Positions 1 to 5,028 of a stretch of 10,520 nucleotides of DNA are shown piece by piece. The notes beneath the pieces are model-generated. The model did no database searches. It worked only from the letters and a program-made list of their open reading frames with translations, and was not told where the DNA came from. Both the position numbers and the translations under genes were made by a program. The stretch lies in NCBI GenBank assembly GCA_030039005.1, contig JASHQT010000283.1:1-10520 (forward strand), read 5' to 3'. Every line of letters begins with the position of its first letter. The stretch's first letter is position 1. This DNA comes from Bryobacteraceae bacterium. GTDB lineage: Bacteria > Acidobacteriota > Terriglobia > Bryobacterales > Bryobacteraceae.

Positions 1-307
1 TGACGCAGCCGATGAACAGGCGCTTGCGGCCGAACAGCATGGAGAGCCAGCCGGTGAGCGGGAGGACGATGGCGTTGGAAATGAGGTAGGAGGTGAGGAC
101 CCAGGTGCTTTCGTCGACCGTGGCGGAGAGGCTGCCGGCGATGTGGGGGAGCGAGACGTTGGCGATGGAGGTGTCGAGCACTTCCATGAACGTGGCCAGC
201 ATGACGGTGGCGGCGATGAGCCAGGGGGAGACGGAGGGCGTCCAGGAGGCGGCATTCGCGGCGGCGATTGGCGATTGGTTGGCGATTGGCTCCTGTGTGG
301 CGGCCAT
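1..307 (-). CDS. DHA2-family drug-efflux MFS transporter, N-terminal part (cut by window edge)
   Basis: The minus strand from an ATG at 307 reads 102 codons without a stop to the window edge. After about 27 polar residues comes a first membrane helix with the sequence LIAATVMLATFMEVLDTSIANVSLP (residues 30-54, split here from the reading), then a second helix and the loop GWLSMLFGRKRLF (87-99). The D-T-(S/T)-I-(A/V)-N-V-(A/S)-LP motif in helix 1 and the G-x3-D/F-GR-(K/R)-x-(L/F) loop after helix 2 are hallmarks of the 14-helix DHA2 (EmrB/QacA) proton-driven exporters of the inner membrane. An in-frame stop two codons upstream makes this ATG the first possible start. No Shine-Dalgarno sequence is visible, because the leader is C-rich. 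The early codons contain three copies of an 8-base repeat, giving the peptide PIANQSPIA. Substrate cannot be inferred, and no EmrA-like or TetR-like gene is in view. Confidence 0.85.
   Translation of the reverse strand, partial: MAATQEPIANQSPIAAANAASWTPSVSPWLIAATVMLATFMEVLDTSIANVSLPHIAGSLSATVDESTWVLTSYLISNAIVLPLTGWLSMLFGRKRLFIGCV
263..288. repeat. Three close copies of GGCGATTG
   Basis: GGCGATTG occurs at 263-270, 270-277 and 281-288. All three lie inside the first codons of the MFS gene and give the repeated residues P-I-A / Q-S-P-I-A on the minus strand. It looks like a small slippage-type expansion in a non-conserved N-terminal tail. Confidence 0.6.
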
Positions 308-328
308 CGGCTATTGGTCGCTGAGAGT

Positions 329-351
329 GGGGTGGGAGGGGTGTGGGGGGG
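329..351 (+). other. Putative G-quadruplex motif upstream of the MFS start
   Basis: Four G runs (GGGG 329-332, GGG 334-336, GGGG 338-341 and seven G at 345-351) are separated by loops of 1, 1 and 3 bases. This meets the usual G3+N1-7 rule easily. The motif lies 22-44 bases upstream of the minus-strand MFS start codon, and the G-rich strand is the template strand for that gene. Folding could hinder transcription or mark a transcript leader. The effect is inferred; only the pattern is seen. Confidence 0.5.
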
Positions 352-522
352 TGCGGTGATATTTTTTCGCGCGGGGCGAAGCGGTGGCGAACATTATTAG
401 CGAAGACAACCGTGGTGCGAAGTGCATGCGCTACGAGTATAACCGGACGAGTCAACCGAATGGGGCGGCGCGGGTGGGAAGAGGTTGATTTGGTTGGGGC
501 GGCAGACCCGTGACCGCGGGCG

Positions 523-981
523 CTAGGGCCGCTGGATCAATTCCATGCGGTTGCCGGCCGGATCGATGGCGATGCCGATGACGAGGCCGGTTTTTCCGAA
601 TGGGCGGGGCTCGCCCGCCATGGAGCCGCCGTTGGCTTTGATGGCAGCGACGGTAGCAGACATGTCCTTCACGTTGAAGATCAGATGGGGGACGGGGTCC
701 TTCAGGTCGTCGGAATCGCGATGCATGATCACGACGGGCAGGCTCTTGTTGGCCTTGGCGGCGTCCGTGGTGTCGCCGAAGTTGAGGAAGACTTCGGGGC
801 CGGTGGGCGCGCCGATGCGATTGGTCTCCTGCATGCCGAAGGCGGCTTCATAGAATTTCGCGAGCGCGACGGAGTCCTTCGCGCCGATGCGCGCGGCGTC
901 CAGGGTTACCTGCGCGGCTGCGGCGCCCGCGAGCAGCAACGTGAGGGACAAGGCGATTGCGGTTGAATGGAGTGTTTTCAT
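523..981 (-). CDS. Secreted VOC-fold (glyoxalase/bleomycin-resistance-like) protein
   Basis: A 152-residue protein. Residues 1-23 form a classical Sec signal peptide (K2, a hydrophobic core of SLTLLLAGA, and an AAA-Q cleavage site after A23), so the mature part is probably periplasmic. The rest is one VOC (vicinal oxygen chelate) module: a helix with ALAKFYEAAFGMQ, a central strand with PHLIFNV, a helix with TVAAIKANGG, and the closing DPAGNRMELIQ that typifies glyoxalase-like domains. The usual first metal ligand (a His in the first strand) is absent, while the PH and MEL positions are present, so metal binding is uncertain. I chose ATG 981 rather than the in-frame GTG at 990 because AGGTG lies 6 bases before the ATG and overlaps the GTG. 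Proteins like this are common and uncharacterised in soil bacteria, and no substrate can be assigned. Confidence 0.85.
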   Translation of the reverse strand: MKTLHSTAIALSLTLLLAGAAAAQVTLDAARIGAKDSVALAKFYEAAFGMQETNRIGAPTGPEVFLNFGDTTDAAKANKSLPVVIMHRDSDDLKDPVPHLIFNVKDMSATVAAIKANGGSMAGEPRPFGKTGLVIGIAIDPAGNRMELIQRP

Positions 982-1066
982 GGAATTCACCTGTAGAATA
1001 TCTCAACCATGATAGACCCAATCGGGCGCGGGAGCGGGGGTAGTACGCTAAAAGTTGGTTGATGGC

Positions 1067-1516
1067 TTAATTGACGTAGTAGCCACCGGCTGCCTCAATT
1101 GGAGGAAGGCCAAGCTTTTCGAGCAGGTATGCATTCCCAGAAAGTATGAGTTTGCGAATCGCAAACAGATCAAGCGGAGCATCGGATACAGCGTATACGA
1201 GCACAGCTGGTGGAGTCGTTGCGACGCGCGCGAAATAAATGCATGTTCCAAGCTCTACTCTGTACCTGACGAAGTGAGCAGGCCCAGAAATTCCTATGTC
1301 CAAGCTAGCGTGCTCCGGATTTCTGATGCTTCTGAGCATTTTGCGGGTTCTTTCGAAACGGTTGATGGCTGACAATCTTGGCAGCAAACGTGAGTCACTG
1401 TTCATAGGCAGCGGTCCCTCAAAACTGCAAACCGCTGCCTCGGCAAGTTTCTTCCACGCCTCGTAATTTTCACTCGCCGTATCGGTGATCCAGAGTTCAA
1501 ATTCCCATTGAGCCAA
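1067..1516 (-). CDS. Protein of unknown family, candidate toxin partner of the Phd-like protein
   Basis: A 149-residue protein that I do not recognise. The start is TTG at 1516, with GGAGG (minus strand, 1527-1531) 10 bases upstream and no nearby ATG. It follows the Phd-like antitoxin gene by 30 bases on the same strand, the usual antitoxin-first order. Residues 1-32 are an amphipathic start (WEFELWITD, then a helix ENYEAWKKLAEAAV). Residues 42-66 are very basic (R43, R47, R53, R56, R58, K59, R62, R65). Residues 81-110 look like alternating beta strands (HFVRYRVELG, CIYFARVAT, PAVLVYAV), and this stretch faintly recalls the strand core of RelE/ParE-fold toxins (YRVxxG...IYxxxx...VLVxxV). That resemblance is weak and inferred. 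It could instead be an unrelated accessory protein. Base composition is less GC-rich than the flanking genes, which fits transfer. Confidence 0.65.
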   Translation of the reverse strand: MAQWEFELWITDTASENYEAWKKLAEAAVCSFEGPLPMNSDSRLLPRLSAINRFERTRKMLRSIRNPEHASLDIGISGPAHFVRYRVELGTCIYFARVATTPPAVLVYAVSDAPLDLFAIRKLILSGNAYLLEKLGLPPIEAAGGYYVN

Positions 1517-1546
1517 TTGTGGTCCGCCTCCAGGGACGGGAAGGTT

Positions 1547-1858
1547 CTACAGCGTCGGGTCTACCTCCGACATACGCTTGATTTTGCCCATCGCTGCGTC
1601 TTGCAAGCCATGTGCTAATCCATCGCTCTGATAGGCCTGGATTGCCCGCAAGGCGTCTTCTAGCTGGTTTTGCATTTTGAGATATTGCTCGTAGCGGATT
1701 ACGACAGCTAAGGCCGTATCGTTTTCCCGCACGACCAACATGTTTTTAAGTTTTCCTAAGTTGGCGGCGCTCATCTGCCGCAGTTTGCTGACCCCGACGT
1801 GCTCCACGGTCGGATCAATGTAGTGCGGCATCACTCCACTGATTTGGACATCTGCCAT
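1547..1858 (-). CDS. Phd/YefM-like antitoxin
   Basis: A 103-residue protein whose residues 22-65 fit the Phd/YefM fold: GVSKLRQMSAANLGKLKN (an N-terminal helix pair that normally dimerises and binds operator DNA), then LVVRENDTALAVVIRYEQYLKM, which matches the family pattern 'hvhxxxGxxxAVlVsxeeY'. Residues 66-103 are a helical, charged tail, the part that in known systems wraps the toxin. I chose ATG 1858 over the longer in-frame start at 1912 because AAGGAG sits 5 bases before it. The gene comes first, followed 30 bases later by the unknown 149-residue gene. Autoregulation by binding its own promoter would be expected from the family. No clear operator was found by eye. The pairing as a toxin-antitoxin unit is inferred from order and spacing. 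Confidence 0.75.
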   Translation of the reverse strand: MADVQISGVMPHYIDPTVEHVGVSKLRQMSAANLGKLKNMLVVRENDTALAVVIRYEQYLKMQNQLEDALRAIQAYQSDGLAHGLQDAAMGKIKRMSEVDPTL

Positions 1859-2100
1859 TGAGTCTCCTTGTGCTTCTCCCAACGCATCATTATCGACTCG
1901 CCAGCCGATCAAGATGCGGCTAACCCTTTGCTAGTGTGCTTGTGTGTGCGCTGAAATCATTTTGGACGATCTTGTGTCAGCTACCCAAGAACAGTTTAGT
2001 CTAAGTAAGCCTGACTTTCAAGACAAAGTTTGCAATGTGTCGCCTAGCATTAAATAGCTGAAAGTTTGCTAAGTCTATGGATACAAAGATATTTTAATTC
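1859..2100. other. AT-rich intergenic stretch
   Basis: Between the divergently oriented antitoxin gene and the tRNA promoter there is about 240 bases with no convincing gene on either strand. The right half, from about 1960, is clearly AT-rich compared with the window. A GATAAT-like box lies upstream of the antitoxin on the minus strand, but no well-spaced -35 box accompanies it, so I do not call a promoter there. Confidence 0.5.
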
Positions 2101-2129
2101 TTGACCGAGAACGCTGTAGAGCTGATACT
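2101..2129 (+). promoter_or_regulatory. Near-consensus sigma70 promoter for the tRNA
   Basis: TTGACC (2101-2106) and GATACT (2124-2129) are separated by exactly 17 bases. Nine or so of the 12 core bases match TTGACA/TATAAT. The predicted start of transcription is near 2136, about 65 bases before the tRNA. No open reading frame with a ribosome-binding site intervenes, so the tRNA is the likely target. Confidence 0.65.
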
Positions 2130-2140
2130 AGAGAGGTGTT

Positions 2141-2198
2141 AAGGCTGATGGTCATCGGAATCGAGTCGCTAAACCGTACCCCGATGGCCATCGGCCTT
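2141..2198 (+). repeat. Long stem-loop in the tRNA leader
   Basis: The left arm 2141-2158 and right arm 2181-2198 are inverted copies of AAGGCYGATGGYCATCGG. They differ at two positions, and both differences become G-U wobble pairs in RNA, so a continuous 18-bp stem with a 22-base loop can form. The right arm contains a perfect 14-base palindrome (CCGATGGCCATCGG, 2181-2194), and the left arm nearly does. The stem ends three bases before the tRNA 5' end, and the predicted promoter lies just upstream, so the stem would be in the primary transcript. It could be a processing determinant, a regulatory hairpin or a DNA-binding site. Confidence 0.6.
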
Positions 2199-2201
2199 CA
2201 T

Positions 2202-2277
2202 GGTGTCGGTAGCTCAATGGTAGAGCGGTGCGTTGGTCGCGCGACGGTTGTGAGTTCGAATCTCACCCGACACCCCA
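2202..2277 (+). tRNA. tRNA with GGU anticodon on a tRNA-His-like body
   Basis: A complete cloverleaf can be drawn: acceptor GTGTCGG (2203-2209) with CCGACAC (2267-2273), TA, D stem GCTC/GAGC with loop AATGGTA, anticodon stem GTGCG (2228-2232) with CGCGA (2240-2244), variable loop CGGTT, T stem GTGAG/CTCAC with loop TTCGAAT, and an encoded CCA (2275-2277). The 7-base anticodon loop is TTGGTCG, so the anticodon is GGU, which reads ACC (Thr). Base 2202 (G) can pair with discriminator C2274, the G-1:C73 pair that is the main identity mark of tRNA-His, and the sequence around TAGCTC also fits that type. Oddities are C at position 37 (normally a purine), a G-A mismatch at 27-43 and a G-U at 28-42. 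It may be a real but unusual tRNA, a mobile-element tRNA, or a decaying tRNA-His copy. Confidence 0.8.
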
Positions 2278-2397
2278 ATTTTTCAGCCCCGTTTGTAGCG
2301 CTAACTACTTGCGGGGCCAACCTCGGGCTTGCGCCAAAGGCAGGGTTGGTACCCGCTGTCATTTTGACGCCATTGCTCGAAGAAGGCAAGGTTCAAT
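2278..2397 (+). other. Leader between tRNA and transposase with two predicted hairpins
   Basis: CCCCG 2287-2291 pairs with CGGGG 2312-2316, with an inner GTAG/CTAC. CCAACC 2317-2322 pairs with GGTTGG 2344-2349. Neither is followed by a T run, so they are not typical terminators. They may belong to the left end of the insertion sequence, but I could not match this stretch to the right flank as a terminal inverted repeat. Confidence 0.3.
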
Positions 2398-3339
2398 TTG
2401 ACGTGCCACAGCTGTCGTTCCGAGTGCCGCAAGTTCGGTAAGCGCGGTGAGCGCCAGCGCTACCAATGCAACCAATGCCGTCGCGTCTTCACGGACGCCC
2501 GCGATACCAGTTTGGACGGTATGTACCTGCCCATAGAAAAGGCCGAGATGGTTCTCCGGCTCCTACTCGAAGGCAATAGCGTTTCGAGCGTCGAACGCGC
2601 TACCGAAGTCCACCACACAACCATCCTGAAGTTGATAGTGCTTGTTGGCGAGAAGTGCGAACGCATCATGGCCGAGAAAGTCCGCAATGTAAAAGTGCGT
2701 GACGTGGAGTGCGACGAAGTGTGGAGCTTCATTGGCAAGAAGCAAAAGCGTGTCCGCCCTGAAGATAGCCCCTTGCTTGGCGACTGCTACGTCTTCGTGG
2801 GGATCGAGCGGCATAGCAAGCTGGTGCTCAACATCGCAATGGGCAGACGCGATCAGACCACGACCGATGTATTCGTGGAGGGGCTGCGGCAGGCTACGGC
2901 GCACGGCAAGTTCCAGGTTACGACGGACGGATTCGCTCCCTACCGCACTGCCATCACCACGACACTTCACGACCGCCTGACTGGCTTCGCGCAACTCATC
3001 AAGGTCTATAGGTCTTCTCAAGAAGGTGAGGCCCGCTACAGCCCCGCAGAGGTAGCCTCAACCGAGGTTGTCCCAGTCATAGGGCAACCTGACCCCGAAC
3101 GCATCTGCACTTCGATTGTTGAGCGCAGCAACCTTTCGCTTCGTATGGGCCTGCGGCGCTTCACTCGCTTAACAAACGGCTTCTCGAAAAAGTGGGAGAA
3201 CCACTGGGCAGCGGTCATCCTCTGGTACACGTGGTATAACTTCGGGCGCGTCCACAAATCGCTACGTTGCACGCCTGCAATGGCTGCTGGAATCGCCGAT
3301 CACGTGTGGTCTGTTCGAGAAATACTGGAGGCTGCTTGA
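2398..3339 (+). CDS. IS1-family-like DDE transposase
   Basis: A 313-residue protein, apparently intact. Residues 3-28 form a zinc ribbon (C3-x2-C6 and C24-x2-C27, with R and K between). A helix-turn-helix-like stretch follows (about 45-85, LLLEGNSVSSVERATEVHHTTI). The DDE catalytic core has D106 (in VECDEVWSF), D177 (in VTTDGFAPY) and E242 (in IVERSNLSLR). The C-terminal RFTRLTNGFSKKW and the NFGRVHKSL...TPAMAAG segments match the single-frame IS1-like transposases found widely in Acidobacteria and cyanobacteria. The start is TTG 2398, with AAGG 7 bases upstream; an in-frame TGA at 2365 limits the choice. It lies 120 bases behind the tRNA. No terminal repeats or target duplication could be identified by eye, so the limits of the element are unknown. 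Confidence 0.9.
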   Translation: MTCHSCRSECRKFGKRGERQRYQCNQCRRVFTDARDTSLDGMYLPIEKAEMVLRLLLEGNSVSSVERATEVHHTTILKLIVLVGEKCERIMAEKVRNVKVRDVECDEVWSFIGKKQKRVRPEDSPLLGDCYVFVGIERHSKLVLNIAMGRRDQTTTDVFVEGLRQATAHGKFQVTTDGFAPYRTAITTTLHDRLTGFAQLIKVYRSSQEGEARYSPAEVASTEVVPVIGQPDPERICTSIVERSNLSLRMGLRRFTRLTNGFSKKWENHWAAVILWYTWYNFGRVHKSLRCTPAMAAGIADHVWSVREILEAA

Positions 3340-3650
3340 TAGGAGCCTTCCCCCTGTGGCCCAGACCACCTTCAGCTTAAGTGGCCCAACTGTCGGGCCT
3401 TAAACTCGGGGTGTCGATCTCAGGACACCTATAGCGCGTCATGCCCCGTCCAGTACCGAAAATCCCCCATTCAACGCCTTTTTACTTGCATCGACCCTTC
3501 AGTCCGTAGCATGATGATTCAACAGCGCATTTAGACGAAACTTTTGGAAGTCACCGCGAATCTAGAACTTAGGCGTACCAGAGCGGGATTTCCATTGGGT
3601 GAGTTCACGTTTGGCATGTCGCCTGCCGATAGAATGATCGAGTGAGTACC
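3340..3650. other. Non-coding stretch behind the transposase
   Basis: No gene is seen on either strand. GTGGCCCA occurs twice as a direct repeat (3356-3363 and 3381-3388), probably near the right end of the insertion sequence. GGTGTC 3410-3415 and GACACC 3424-3429 can form a 6-bp hairpin with an 8-base loop but have no T run. A TAGAAT box (3630-3635) lies just ahead of the next gene, without a good -35 partner. Confidence 0.4.
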
Positions 3651-3857
3651 ATGGCACCAGCAGCGAGCATGAAAGACTTTAGCAAACTATTGTCCGAGGT
3701 TCCTTCCGGAGCTTGGGTGGCTATCTCGCCTGATGGATCGCGGGTGATCGCTTATGCCGCTGAGATGCGAGACGTAGTCGAGCGAGCGCGAGAGGCGGGC
3801 GAGAGCGATCCGATCATCACACGCGCCCCACAGTCGAACATGGCGCTGATCCTCTAA
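3651..3857 (+). CDS. DUF5678-like small protein
   Basis: A 68-residue protein (71 if translation starts at the in-frame GTG 3642; neither start has a strong ribosome-binding site). After a short helix (KDFSKLLSEV) comes GAWVAISPDGSRVIAYAAEMRDV, then a helix VVERAREAGESDP, then IITRAP. This matches my memory of the DUF5678 pattern: 'xWVAl...g..Vva.g.d...v...a...g...p.i.rvp', a small alpha/beta fold of unknown role. Its stop is 8 bases before the retropepsin-like gene, so the two are surely co-transcribed and probably translationally coupled. The tight pairing suggests that the small protein regulates, or is a substrate of, the protease; that is inference. Some DUF5678 proteins look like antitoxins because of their size and position, but no toxin is evident here. 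Confidence 0.7.
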   Translation: MAPAASMKDFSKLLSEVPSGAWVAISPDGSRVIAYAAEMRDVVERAREAGESDPIITRAPQSNMALIL

Positions 3858-3865
3858 ATAGGCGC

Positions 3866-4351
3866 ATGTGGCATCAGGTGCCGTATTATCCTAGCCCGCC
3901 TTATCCTGCTGGGCATGGATTGCCGCAAGGGCACATTGCTTACCGTCCATTAATAGCTGCTCACCTGGTTGTCGGACAGAAACGTATCCGCTGCCTGTCT
4001 ATCATTGATTCTGGAGCAGACCATTGTGTTTTTCCGTTGTCCTTTGCGTTACAGCTCGGATTCAACCCCGTGGGGGAAACTCCCGTAATGACTGGCGGCG
4101 TCGGCAGTGCCGGAGTACCAATGTATTATTGGAAAGTCACAATAGACCTAGGCCCTGCCCAAGTAGAGGTGCTTGCTGGATTCACCGAAGACATGAACAG
4201 CAAGGGTCATGGACTACTCGGACAGCATGGTTTTTTTGATCACTTCAAGGTTCACTTTGATCTTCCAAATAAGTTGTTCTGGGTAGAGACCCCGGATCCT
4301 CCCCAGATCACTCTTCCACCAACTCCCGAAACGCCCTCAACCAGCATTTAG
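3866..4351 (+). CDS. Retropepsin-like aspartic protease
   Basis: A 161-residue protein. The catalytic motif IIDSGADHCVFP (residues 46-57) carries D48-S49-G50-A51, the D-(S/T)-G-A signature of retroviral-type (clan AA) aspartic proteases. The second signature, a hydrophobic-hydrophobic-G motif, is GLLGQHGFF (116-124), followed by FKVHFDLPNKLFWVE, matching the usual 'iLGxdFf..f.v.fd...' ending. Only one catalytic Asp is present, so an active enzyme would have to be a homodimer. No signal peptide or membrane segment is seen, so it is likely cytoplasmic. The last 20 residues are rich in Pro and Thr. The start ATG lies 8 bases after the DUF5678-like stop, with AGG close by. Codon use and GC are lower than in the genes further right, suggesting transfer. 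Its target is unknown. Confidence 0.8.
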   Translation: MWHQVPYYPSPPYPAGHGLPQGHIAYRPLIAAHLVVGQKRIRCLSIIDSGADHCVFPLSFALQLGFNPVGETPVMTGGVGSAGVPMYYWKVTIDLGPAQVEVLAGFTEDMNSKGHGLLGQHGFFDHFKVHFDLPNKLFWVETPDPPQITLPPTPETPSTSI

Positions 4352-4394
4352 CGCACCACCGGAGCGGGAGGGCCCCGAAACTTCCCCAGGGCGA

Positions 4395-4733
4395 TTGAGT
4401 CAAACCCGTGTGAGACAAGGGGCGCGTAAACGCAAGCACGTCAACGAACACGCCGCGGTTACCGAACGGCTGCGGGCCAAATCCGACCAGTTGCGGATCG
4501 AATTCGCCGCCGCGGATCTCGATGCCGCTACGACGTTTATCAACCTGGCGCGGCTAGACTTTCGGAGCGGGGAATGCGAACATGCTGCGCGGCTCCTGAA
4601 GAATGCCGAGCGCGCCTCCGAGGTCGTCGAGGGCCTGTTGAAGAAGGTTCCCGACCATGCGGCCCTGGCGCTGCGGAGCAAGTTGGAGGCGCTAAACCAG
4701 GCGATCAACCAGGTCAAGACGCAGGCGTCCTAA
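4395..4733 (+). CDS. Small helical protein of unknown function
   Basis: A 112-residue protein starting at TTG 4395 (weak AGGG upstream); GTG 4410 is an alternative. The first 20 residues are basic (RVRQGARKRKHV). The rest looks wholly alpha-helical: LRAKSDQLRIEFAAADLDAATTFINLAR, then an ECEHAARLLKNAERASEVVEGLLKK segment and a final LRSKLEALNQAINQV helix. The helix pair with small residues facing each other resembles a TPR-like hairpin, as in small Acidobacteria proteins I have seen described only as hypothetical. It begins 43 bases after the retropepsin gene, but its GC-rich composition matches the host-like flank, so it may sit just outside the transferred region. It converges on the zinc-ribbon gene with a 5-base gap. 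Confidence 0.65.
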   Translation: MSQTRVRQGARKRKHVNEHAAVTERLRAKSDQLRIEFAAADLDAATTFINLARLDFRSGECEHAARLLKNAERASEVVEGLLKKVPDHAALALRSKLEALNQAINQVKTQAS

Positions 4734-4738
4734 GGGCT

Positions 4739-4888
4739 TCACTCGGCACGTTTTTCTTCCGGCTCGTGGGGGTCTTCTCGCGCAGGAGGTTCTCTCCCGG
4801 CATCGATCAGATTGGAGCAGTTCACGCAAACCGGAGTTGCGCTCACGTAAAGAATCGTGTCGGCTCCGCAATACTTACACTTCGCCAT
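4739..4888 (-). CDS. 49-residue zinc-ribbon protein
   Basis: The minus strand from ATG 4888 to TGA at 4739-4741 encodes 49 residues. It begins with MAKCKYCGAD and contains C4-x2-C7 and C21-x2-C24 (CKYC ... CVNC), a four-cysteine knuckle pair typical of a zinc ribbon. The tail (31-49) is acidic and charged (REPPAREDPHEPEEKRAE). Very small proteins of this pattern are frequent in Acidobacteria and have no known role; they may bind nucleic acid or partner proteins. GAGG lies about 14 bases and GGA just before the start. A TATACT box lies at 4959-4964, and an inverted repeat sits in between, which would place a plausible promoter and operator ahead of the gene. The conserved Cys pattern is the main reason to believe such a short frame. 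Confidence 0.75.
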   Translation of the reverse strand: MAKCKYCGADTILYVSATPVCVNCSNLIDAGREPPAREDPHEPEEKRAE

Positions 4889-4903
4889 TTCCAAGAACAC
4901 CTC

Positions 4904-4920
4904 GTCAGAAATTTCCTGAC
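4904..4920 (-). promoter_or_regulatory. Inverted repeat in the zinc-ribbon gene leader
   Basis: GTCAG and CTGAC flank AAATTTC, giving a 17-base near-palindrome centred 24 bases upstream of the ATG at 4888. Its size and place, between a TATACT box and the start codon, suit a repressor operator or a short RNA hairpin. Function is inferred. Confidence 0.35.
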
Positions 4921-4958
4921 ACTACCCTCCAGTCTTTTTATTTCTGAGTTTGGCTGCC

Positions 4959-4964
4959 AGTATA
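4959..4964 (-). promoter_or_regulatory. Possible -10 box for the zinc-ribbon gene
   Basis: TATACT on the minus strand matches TATAAT at five of six bases. The best -35 at 17 bases (TTATAT, 4982-4987) matches only three of six. The leader would be about 65 bases long and would contain the inverted repeat at 4904-4920. Confidence 0.35.
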
Positions 4965-4992
4965 GCGCTGAGCACGCGACTATATAACTAGG

Positions 4993-5028
4993 AAAAATAA
5001 GGGGCGGCTGAGCGGGGAAAGCAGCCGC
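4993..5028 (-). terminator. Rho-independent terminator-like hairpin
   Basis: Read on the minus strand, a 7-bp stem GCGGCTG / CAGCCGC (5022-5028 with 5004-5010) has an 11-base loop and is followed by CCCTTATTTTT. The stem begins on the stop codon of the 67-residue frame upstream. The T run starts a few bases after the stem, so efficiency may be modest. Confidence 0.5.

Noticed and set aside
437..457. TTGACT and TATACT on the minus strand upstream of the DHA2 gene as a promoter
   Set aside because: The spacing is only 8 bases, too short for a sigma70 promoter, and no alternative -35 fits the TATACT box.
2136..2441. A 101-codon plus-strand frame over the tRNA
   Set aside because: It reads through the tRNA and its leader hairpin, has no ribosome-binding site and no protein-like pattern; it also overlaps the transposase start.
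2563..3021. A 152-codon minus-strand frame
   Set aside because: It is antisense to the catalytic core of the transposase, whose DDE residues are clear.
2268..3416. CGACACCCC at the tRNA end and its inverted copy GGGGTGTCG at 3408-3416, as possible att sites or element ends
   Set aside because: Only 9 bases match, the copy is inverted and not direct, and neighbouring bases do not extend the match; chance is sufficient.
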